From positions 1-55,390 of the forward strand of contig NZ_FXTI01000017.1 in NCBI RefSeq assembly GCF_900182565.1: a stretch of DNA of 55,390 nt, given 5' to 3'. Below the pieces are notes generated by a model that made no database searches, had not been told where the DNA came from, and saw only the letters and a list, made by a program, of their open reading frames with translations. Positions 1-5,843 of the stretch are shown piece by piece. A program made the position numbers and the translations under genes. Positions within the stretch are counted from its first letter, which is position 1, and each line of letters starts with the position of its first letter. This DNA is from Melghirimyces algeriensis (GTDB lineage: Bacteria > Bacillota > Bacilli > Thermoactinomycetales > DSM-45169).

Positions 1-324
1 TGTATCGAAGACCTCCAAGTAAAGCATATGGTGAAAAACCGCAAGTTAGCCAAATCGATCACGGATGCCTCGTGGTCGGAGTTTGTCGCGATGCTTACCT
101 ACAAGGCAGCCTGGCATGGAAGAAACGTGGTGAAAGTGGGGAAACAGTTCCCTTCCAGTCAGCTTTGCTCTTCCTGTGGCTACCGAAACAAGGATGTAAA
201 GAACCTCCACCTTCGGGCATGGACATGCCCTACGTGCAGCTCTCACCATGACCGAGACATCAATGCATCCAAAAACATCTTGCAAGAAGGACTTCGAGTA
301 CTTGCGGTCGGGCAGACCGTTTAA
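1..324 (+). CDS. tnpB: TnpB (IS200/IS605-family OrfB), 3' part only
   Basis: This is the C-terminal part of an RNA-guided TnpB nuclease. The frame is open from base 1, so the start lies outside the window. Visible are a zinc ribbon with two CxxC pairs (CSSC and CPTC) and, right after it, HDRDINASKNI, which carries the last catalytic aspartate of the RuvC fold. This part therefore looks intact. No tnpA is visible, but the left end is cut off. A right-end hairpin follows the stop codon at about 40 bases. In this family the transcript of the 3' end plus right end forms the guide RNA, so the DNA just beyond the element supplies the guide. Confidence 0.9.
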   Translation, partial: CIEDLQVKHMVKNRKLAKSITDASWSEFVAMLTYKAAWHGRNVVKVGKQFPSSQLCSSCGYRNKDVKNLHLRAWTCPTCSSHHDRDINASKNILQEGLRVLAVGQTV

Positions 325-350
325 GCTTGGATATGATCCTATCAGTAGAC

Positions 351-397
351 GGGAGCTCCCAAGAATCCCCTGCCTTCAGGCATGGGGAGTGTCAAGA
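351..397 (+). mobile_element. Right end of the tnpB element (hairpins, reRNA 3' part)
   Basis: A perfect palindrome GGGAGCTCCC (351-360) is followed by a hairpin at 367-387 (CCCCTGCC, loop TTCA, GGCA-T-GGGG) and GAGTGTCAA. Subterminal hairpins of this kind mark right ends of IS200/IS605 elements and form the scaffold of the TnpB guide RNA. The exact element end is not certain but should lie near 395-397; the guide would then start at about 398. Confidence 0.6.
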
Positions 398-548
398 ATC
401 TCCGGAAACCATCAAACATCTGATGGCTACAAAAGAAGGAAAAGAATTGGCTGATTTGCTGATTTCAAAAGGGCAAGGTAAATTTGGAGCGTTTGTTGCA
501 CAGGAATACTGCGTTGAAAGTTCAAAGAGAATACAGGAAAAAACGTGA
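398..548 (+). pseudogene. C-terminal remnant of an interrupted gene
   Basis: Immediately after the element's right end a frame stays open to the TGA at 546-548 and encodes about 50 residues beginning ESPETIKHLMATKEG. It has no ribosome binding site of its own except possibly for an internal ATG at 423. The simplest reading is that the tnpB element landed in, or next to, a gene and this is its tail. I do not recognise the protein. A genuine 41-residue gene starting at 423 cannot be excluded. Confidence 0.3.
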
Positions 549-556
549 GAGGTTAA

Positions 557-753
557 TGACAAAGCGGGGGAGAGGGGATTTCCGTCTCCGCATCTCTTTC
601 CTCCAGCAAAGAAGAGGAAACAGTCCGCTTCACCCCCTCCGGCCCCAACCAGCGGACAAAATATCCGCTAAACGGTTGGGACCTCCAGGGGTTCCGCTGG
701 GTCGTCGGAAAAGGATGCTCCACCGGATATCCCCCTCTTATTTATCTTTGTCA
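557..753 (-). repeat. Dispersed ~195 bp repeat, copy A
   Basis: The 197 bases are bounded by TGACAAAG and its inverted complement CTTTGTCA. Two further copies, in the opposite orientation, lie at 3500-3695 and 21737-21929. The centre holds a nested hairpin: CCAACC and GGTTGG enclosing AGCGGA and TCCGCT. The reading frame across copies A and B is broken in copy C, so the element is not coding. It looks like a MITE-like or structured-RNA repeat. Confidence 0.75.
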
Positions 754-794
754 GCAGTCTCGTAATTCTTTTATTGTCTGAGTGAGGTGGAATA

Positions 795-1592
795 ATGGAT
801 ACAGTTGAAAGAAACGGCAAAAGGATTACGCTGATTGACTTGAGTGACCAGCTGAACAATGCTACACGTCCATATGAGTTGAACCCGCACGAAATAGAAT
901 ACTCCAAACATGAGGAATCGGTGGCTGTTACCGAAAACCTTTTGGGAATCGGTAAGGAACACTGGCAAGACGGTTTTGGATGGGCGGTGGAAGAGGTTAC
1001 GCTATCCACGCATTCCGGTACACATGTGGATGCCCCCTATCACTACGGTCCGGTGAGTGAAGCGAAACCCGCCCGAACCATTGATCAGGTTCCCCTCCAT
1101 TGGTGCTATGGGAGTGGTGTCGTTTTGGATATGCGACACAAAGCGATCGGTGACAAAATATCTGATGTCGATGTGCAGAAGGAGCTGGATCGGATCCAGT
1201 ACACCATTCAGCCGTATGATATTATTTTGGTTCATACAGGATCTTCCAAATATTTTGGAACCCCTGACTATGCGTTTAAACAACCGGGGATGACGAAATC
1301 GGCAGTTGAATGGTTGCTGGAGCAGGGAGTCAAGGTGATTGGAATTGATGCTTGGGGGCTGGATCGTCCCTTTGACCAGATGGCAAGAGAAGCTAGAGAA
1401 GGAAAAACACAATTTTGGGAAGCACACCTTGTCGGGAGGGAAAAAGAATATTGTCAGATAGAGAAACTGTGCAATTTGGATCAGATTCCGATACCCTTTG
1501 GCTTTCAGGTATGTGCGTTCCCCATCAATATTGCTGATGCCAGCGGGGGCTGGAGTCGAGTTGTGGCCATTTTGGAAGAGGAAATTTCCTAG
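795..1592 (+). CDS. Cyclase family protein (kynurenine formamidase-like)
   Basis: This is a 265-residue metal-dependent hydrolase of the cyclase/KynB fold. The metal-binding motif HxGTHxDAPxH is complete, with H73, H77, D79 and H83. Members hydrolyse N-formylkynurenine, isatin or related cyclic amides; the substrate here cannot be told from sequence. The start is set by GAGGTGG a few bases upstream of the ATG. It is a single gene between the repeat copy and its own terminator at 1604-1644. No kynurenine pathway genes are nearby, which argues against naming it kynB. Confidence 0.85.
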   Translation: MDTVERNGKRITLIDLSDQLNNATRPYELNPHEIEYSKHEESVAVTENLLGIGKEHWQDGFGWAVEEVTLSTHSGTHVDAPYHYGPVSEAKPARTIDQVPLHWCYGSGVVLDMRHKAIGDKISDVDVQKELDRIQYTIQPYDIILVHTGSSKYFGTPDYAFKQPGMTKSAVEWLLEQGVKVIGIDAWGLDRPFDQMAREAREGKTQFWEAHLVGREKEYCQIEKLCNLDQIPIPFGFQVCAFPINIADASGGWSRVVAILEEEIS

Positions 1593-1603
1593 ACATTATT
1601 TTG

Positions 1604-1644
1604 AAAAGAAAAACCATCCCCTAAAGCGGTATGGTTTTTCTTTT
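1604..1644 (+). terminator. Terminator of the cyclase gene
   Basis: A perfect 10-bp inverted repeat (GAAAAACCAT at 1608-1617, ATGGTTTTTC at 1631-1640) begins 15 bases after the stop codon and runs into a T-rich stretch. Confidence 0.75.
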
Positions 1645-1680
1645 CTGCGGAAAAATAAGACAAAAAGGAGGCTTCAATCT

Positions 1681-2118
1681 ATGGAGGATCAACAGATTCC
1701 ACGGAAAATAAGCGAAAAGATGACGGATATGACGGCACATTGCGGTCATTTATTTCAGCAGTCTCCTGATGAGTTGGCTCAAATCGTCTCTTTTGTGGAA
1801 GCGGAAATGAAAGGACAAGATTTACCCCCTGTCTCTCGAAACCGGGATGAGTTTATCGCTGCCACCTTTGAACGGCTGTACCCCATGGTCTTATCCTCTG
1901 ATGATTGTCGTCAGGCGGTGGAAAGCATGTTGAAAAAACGTCCAGATCTCCGGCAACACCAACCTTTGGATCATCACGATGACTATCCTCATTACACGCT
2001 TGACCCAGCCCTAACGGAAACATTGTATTTGACGGGAAGTGCAGTGATGGGTTCCATTCTGATGGTGACAGCCGGAGCAAGTGGAGGCTCGATTGAGCAA
2101 AGGCAACAAACGGAGTAA
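1681..2118 (+). CDS. Hypothetical protein, 145 residues
   Basis: I do not recognise this protein. The ATG at 1681 follows AAGGAGG (1666-1671) at good spacing; a longer frame reaching back to 1498 would overlap the cyclase and its terminator and is not credible. The N-terminal 100 residues are polar with several histidines and aspartates (HHDDYPHY near residue 100). The C-terminal third has a short nonpolar, small-residue stretch (LTGSAVMGSILMVTAG). There is no signal peptide. It forms a single-gene unit between two terminators. No function is proposed. Confidence 0.75.
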   Translation: MEDQQIPRKISEKMTDMTAHCGHLFQQSPDELAQIVSFVEAEMKGQDLPPVSRNRDEFIAATFERLYPMVLSSDDCRQAVESMLKKRPDLRQHQPLDHHDDYPHYTLDPALTETLYLTGSAVMGSILMVTAGASGGSIEQRQQTE

Positions 2119-2121
2119 ATA

Positions 2122-2163
2122 AAGGAAAGGGTCAGACATTTGATGTGTCTGACCCTTTTCCAT
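2122..2163 (+). terminator. Terminator of the 145-residue hypothetical gene
   Basis: GGAAAGGGTCAGACA and TGTCTGACCCTTTTCC form a long stem just after the stop codon at 2118. Confidence 0.8.
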
Positions 2164-2410
2164 GAGTCGAGAGCCAGGTCATTACATATGGACTATTCCG
2201 GTGTTACACAAGTTTTTCGTTGGTACTGAAACCAGCAATCATTTAATATACGGATCTGTCTCCGGTCTTTTCCGTAAAAAGCCCGTTGCAACTGTTTACA
2301 TAGCCAGTGGGGCATATGAGACGCCTCCTGGATGGCGTGGTTTGTATTAAAGTTTATGAAGAAGAATGGGGCTTTGTGACCCCAGGACAATCCTCCCTAT
2401 ATACTTTGTT

Positions 2411-3358
2411 TTATCTTTTTTCTATCTTGGATGCTTGAGCAGGGCGAAGGAACGGCCGTTGAAAGAATGGCCGTTTTCTCTCTTCCACTGCTCCGGACCC
2501 AAGAATCACTCCAGCGGAGATCAGAAAGAATCCGGCAATCTGGGAAGCGAGAATTTGTTCTCCCAGAAAAAGAACAGAGCCCACTAAAGAGAAAAAGGGC
2601 GTCAGGTTAATAAAGATGGCCGACTGTCCCGGTCCTAATCGGTGAATGGATGTATTATACAGCATATGTCCCATACCCGTAGCAATGACGGATGAAGCGA
2701 GAAAAATCACCCAAATCCAACCTGGAGCAGTGGTGAAATCCCTCAGTCCATAGGGATGAAGAAACAGACTGATCGTGAAGATTCCCAGAGGTCCACACAG
2801 AAACATCAAAGACGTTACCTGCTTGGCATCCATTGTATCCGTCGCTTTTTTGATGAAGATGAAGCTGATGGCTTGGGTCATCATGGCACCGAACACCCAT
2901 AGGTCCCCGGCTAAGTGACTGCTTAAATCTCCACTTCCCCGTAGAACGATAAAAATCACACCGATCAATCCCAGAGTGATTCCCACGGCACGCAATCCAG
3001 TGATGTGGTCTTTCAGAAAGAGAATGGACAGCACCACCGTTGATAATGGCAATAGTGCGAGGATCAAGGAAGCATTGGTGGCTGTGGTATGTTCCAGGCC
3101 CAATGCAAGACAGGAGTGATGTCCCATGACTCCAAACAGAATGGCACCTATAAGATAGCGCCATTCATGAAGGGAGGGTTTCCGCCACTCCTTTCTCCAC
3201 AGTAAAAAGAAAAACAGGACCACCCCCGCAAGGATGATCCGGAGGGATTGCATGGTTAACGGGGAGAGGTACTGTACCAATATTTTTAAGGCGACCGTAT
3301 TCAATCCCCAGATCAACATATTGAAGGTCATGATTGCATACACCATATTCTTACTCAC
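2411..3358 (-). CDS. EamA/DMT-family transporter
   Basis: A 315-residue integral membrane protein with about ten hydrophobic helices in two homologous EamA halves (roughly residues 5-140 and 150-290). The LIWGLNTVALK start and the RLGPGQSAIFINLTPFFSLV segment in the second half are typical of the family. Members export amino acids or other metabolites; the substrate is not predictable. The start is GTG at 3358 behind GAGGTG. The C-terminal tail is basic and probably cytoplasmic. It is transcribed alone, opposite to its neighbours. A repeat copy lies in the shared upstream region. Confidence 0.88.
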   Translation of the reverse strand: MSKNMVYAIMTFNMLIWGLNTVALKILVQYLSPLTMQSLRIILAGVVLFFFLLWRKEWRKPSLHEWRYLIGAILFGVMGHHSCLALGLEHTTATNASLILALLPLSTVVLSILFLKDHITGLRAVGITLGLIGVIFIVLRGSGDLSSHLAGDLWVFGAMMTQAISFIFIKKATDTMDAKQVTSLMFLCGPLGIFTISLFLHPYGLRDFTTAPGWIWVIFLASSVIATGMGHMLYNTSIHRLGPGQSAIFINLTPFFSLVGSVLFLGEQILASQIAGFFLISAGVILGSGAVEERKRPFFQRPFLRPAQASKIEKR

Positions 3359-3499
3359 CAGATTCTACACCTCTTTACAACTATCTATTTCGTTTATCGA
3401 AAAAATGACTTAACGTTGATTGTACTCCCTGGACTTTTTTTCGGCAATGGGATCATTGAGGAAACGTTGTTTCCCATATGGTTGATACAAAGAGACTGC

Positions 3500-3695
3500 T
3501 GACAAAAATAATAAGAAGGGGATATCCGGTGGAGCATCCTTTTCCGACAACTTAGCGGAACCCCTGGAGGTCCTAACCGTTTAGCGGATATTTTGTCCGC
3601 TGGTTGGGACCGGAGGGGGTGAAGCGGACTGATTCCACTTCTTTGCTGGAGGAAAGAGATGCGGAGACGGAAATCCCCTCTCCCCCACTTTGTCA
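3500..3695 (+). repeat. Dispersed ~195 bp repeat, copy B
   Basis: Bounded by TGACAAAA and CTTTGTCA, 196 bases. It shares long identical blocks with copy A (opposite strand) and copy C (same strand), including GGTGGAGCATCCTTTTCCGA and AGCGGATATTTTGTCCGCT. It sits between two divergently transcribed genes, EamA and the thioredoxin-like gene. The rest of the 478-base gap (3359-3836) shows only promoter-like AT-rich sequence. Confidence 0.75.
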
Positions 3696-3836
3696 TGAAC
3701 CTCATACAAAGGATCTTCGTCGAAAAGCGGTCCTTGCTACTTGTAATATTGAGATACGTTTTTGCAGAAAGATTCTTTCTTTTATCGCAGGTGAATGGTT
3801 ACAATTGAAAGAGATATGATCGAGGAGGTGGGAGAG

Positions 3837-4400
3837 ATGGATCTGAATGAGTGGTTTGACAAAGGAATGAGCGGACAGGAATATATTGACAGTATGAACG
3901 TGAATCGGAAGGAATTGCTTCATATTTATCAACAGTTTTCTCTGTCGGATGAAGATATACGTCTCTATGAGAGATTGAAGAAACAACAGCTACGGGGGAT
4001 TGTGCTGACCGCGGATTGGTGCGGGGATGCGATGCTCTGTGTACCCATTCTGATGCGGATTGCAGAAGCAGCCCAGATTGAGATGCGGTATCTCATTCGG
4101 GATGAAAACCTGGAGTTGATGGATCAATATCTCACCAACGGGAAATCCCGTTCCATTCCCATTTTTATCTTTATCGATCAACAGGGGGAGGAACAAGCGG
4201 TTTGGGGACCGCGCGCCCCTGAAGTGCAACGGCTGGTGGATGAATTAAAGGAGAGCTTCCCGTCTGCGGATGATCCTGAGTTTGAACAAAAACGAAAGGA
4301 GCTGTATCAAGGATTGAAAGTTCAACTGGTAAATCGAACCGATTTATGGGAAGCCGTTCATCGCAGTGTGAAAGAAACGTTGCAAATGTTAGATTCGTAA
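3837..4400 (+). CDS. Thioredoxin-family protein with a CX5C centre
   Basis: A 187-residue thioredoxin-fold protein that resembles the Thioredoxin_9 family of Bacillales. The redox motif region reads TADWCGDAMLCVP, so the cysteines are C62 and C68: the usual CxxC is replaced by CX5C. A cis-proline-like SIPIF follows near residue 110. The role is probably thiol redox chemistry in the cytoplasm, as no signal peptide is present. The start at 3837 is chosen because AGGAGG lies eight bases upstream and homologues begin at MDLNEWF; an in-frame ATG at 3795 has no good ribosome binding site. Confidence 0.8.
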   Translation: MDLNEWFDKGMSGQEYIDSMNVNRKELLHIYQQFSLSDEDIRLYERLKKQQLRGIVLTADWCGDAMLCVPILMRIAEAAQIEMRYLIRDENLELMDQYLTNGKSRSIPIFIFIDQQGEEQAVWGPRAPEVQRLVDELKESFPSADDPEFEQKRKELYQGLKVQLVNRTDLWEAVHRSVKETLQMLDS

Positions 4401-4484
4401 TGACACAGGAGGGAGAGCTAGTAACAGTTGACAAAAGTATGTAAAGCCATAAAAAAGTCTCTTTGTTATTAATAGTCTAAGATA

Positions 4485-4733
4485 GAAAGGAGGGAAAACC
4501 GTTACGGAAAGCGAATAGTTTTGATGCTTGGATGTGAGGCTCATACGTTGCGAAAGTGGCGTAATCATCGGGTAGAACCGTGAGGGGTTTCCAGTGCGAG
4601 AACCAAGCAAAGCGTTCATGAGCGTAACGTCATTAACAAGACAACGCTAATATATACCGTGAGTTACACGGGAATTTACGCCTGTGGAGTGTTAACAAAC
4701 CGTTGTAGGGAGTAAGCGCCGAAGCGGGATACG
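4485..4733 (+). ncRNA. Candidate structured RNA, HEARO/omega-RNA-like, no ORF
   Basis: This part of a 402-base gene-free stretch carries no plausible protein but many helices. An 8-bp stem with GAAA tetraloop lies at 4544-4563 (TACGTTGC and GTGGCGTA with G-U pairs). TGCTTGG and CCAAGCA close a larger domain (4525-4609). AGCGTT pairs with AACGCT (4611-4648), CCGTG with CACGG (4657-4671), and CGC-CGAA-GCG follows near 4717. The structured part ends directly before ATGA at 4734. HEARO elements (the RNAs of IscB/IsrB) are known to insert before ATGA or GTGA and often lack an ORF. The class assignment is inference; the folding is seen. Confidence 0.5.
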
Positions 4734-4802
4734 ATGAACCAGGAAGAAAACATAAACTCTATTTGTAGAGTCTTGGAAGTTTTTCGTAACGGGGAACTCT
4801 CT

Positions 4803-5708
4803 ATGCAAAAACAAACCATGCACGTTGGTTTTATTGGCTTAGGAATCATGGGGCAAGCCATGTCCCGCAATCTTCATCAGGCCGGATACCCGGTAACGGT
4901 TTGGAATCGGACAGCATCCCGGATGGAGGAAGCGACAGTGTGGGGGGCCAAGGTGGCCAGCTCTCCCGAAGAATTGGCAGCGGTAAGTGATGTTGTCATT
5001 ACTATGGTTGGAGATACACCGGATGTGCGGGCTGTGGTGGAAGGGCCGAAGGGCGTATTGGCAGGAGCTAAAGAGGGAATGATCCTTGTTGATATGAGCA
5101 CGATTTCTCCGGATGCCACCCGAAAGCTGGCCGAACGGGTGATGGAGAAGGGGGTACGGATGCTGGATGCCCCTGTCAGCGGCGGGGATGTGGGAGCCAA
5201 AGAAGGGACACTCTCCATTATGGTTGGTGGCGAAGAAGAAGTACTGAGAGATGTGATGCCTTTATTTGAGGTGATGGGGAAGAATATTGTCCATTGTGGG
5301 CCGATCGGGGCTGGACAGACCGTAAAAGCCTGCAACCAGATTATGTGTGGCTTAAACCTCCTGGGAATGGTAGAGGCTCTCGCCTTTGCCAAAAAAGCGG
5401 GTGTAGATCTGGAGACGATGATTCAAGTGACCACTCAGGGAGCAGCCGGATCTTGGGCTTTATCCAACCTGGCCCCCCGTGTGATCCAGGGGGATCTGGA
5501 CCCTGGATTTTCCGTCCGCTTTCAGCAGAAAGATCTGCGAATTGTTCTGGAAGAAGCGGACAGAGTCCGTCTTCCCCTACTGGGTACCGCTCAGGTTCAT
5601 CAACTCCTGCGCTCGGTACAGGCTTACGGTAAGGATGAAGATGGAACGCAGGCTTTAATTACCATTTTAGAACAGCTTGGTAATGTGAAAATTTCAGAAA
5701 AAGATTAA
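4803..5708 (+). CDS. NAD(P)-dependent beta-hydroxyacid dehydrogenase
   Basis: A 301-residue member of the 3-hydroxyisobutyrate dehydrogenase/tartronate semialdehyde reductase family. The Rossmann motif GLGIMG is at residues 12-17, the substrate motif DAPVSGG near 122, and the catalytic lysine is K175 in GQTVKACNQ. It oxidises a beta-hydroxyacid or reduces the matching semialdehyde in the cytoplasm. No valine-degradation genes are nearby, so the substrate is open. The start is ATG 4803 behind ACGGGGA. An in-frame ATG at 4734 would add 23 residues derived from the edge of the structured RNA element and is rejected. Confidence 0.88.
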   Translation: MQKQTMHVGFIGLGIMGQAMSRNLHQAGYPVTVWNRTASRMEEATVWGAKVASSPEELAAVSDVVITMVGDTPDVRAVVEGPKGVLAGAKEGMILVDMSTISPDATRKLAERVMEKGVRMLDAPVSGGDVGAKEGTLSIMVGGEEEVLRDVMPLFEVMGKNIVHCGPIGAGQTVKACNQIMCGLNLLGMVEALAFAKKAGVDLETMIQVTTQGAAGSWALSNLAPRVIQGDLDPGFSVRFQQKDLRIVLEEADRVRLPLLGTAQVHQLLRSVQAYGKDEDGTQALITILEQLGNVKISEKD

Positions 5709-5712
5709 GGCA

Positions 5713-5746
5713 TGAAAGACAGTCGATCCAACCGGCTGTCTTTTTT
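5713..5746 (+). terminator. Terminator of the dehydrogenase gene
   Basis: GAAAGACAG and CTGTCTTT form a hairpin followed by TTTTTT, a few bases after the stop codon. Confidence 0.8.
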
Positions 5747-5843
5747 CGCGCTTTTGTCGTATACGAATAAGTCCTTTCTGTCATTTACGCAAGGGGAATA
5801 AGTTTATAAAATGACAATGTAAAATATTATTTTAGGAAGAAAC

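Noticed and set aside
484..765. Open frame across repeat copy A, similar to one across copy B (3394-3705, minus strand)
   Set aside because: The shared protein-like sequence comes from DNA identity of the repeat. Copy C shifts the frame, and there is no ribosome binding site.
2162..2350. 62-codon frame after the 145-residue hypothetical gene
   Set aside because: It starts inside a terminator stem, has no ribosome binding site and shows no domain.
4485..4733. Group II intron or retron RNA as an explanation for the structured region
   Set aside because: No reverse transcriptase is nearby, and the domain V hairpin of group II introns and the paired msr/msd ends of retrons are not visible.
4734..4802. 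Longer N-terminus of the dehydrogenase from ATG 4734
   Set aside because: The added 23 codons derive from the edge of the structured element and its flank. Homologues begin just before the Rossmann motif, and ACGGGGA fits ATG 4803.
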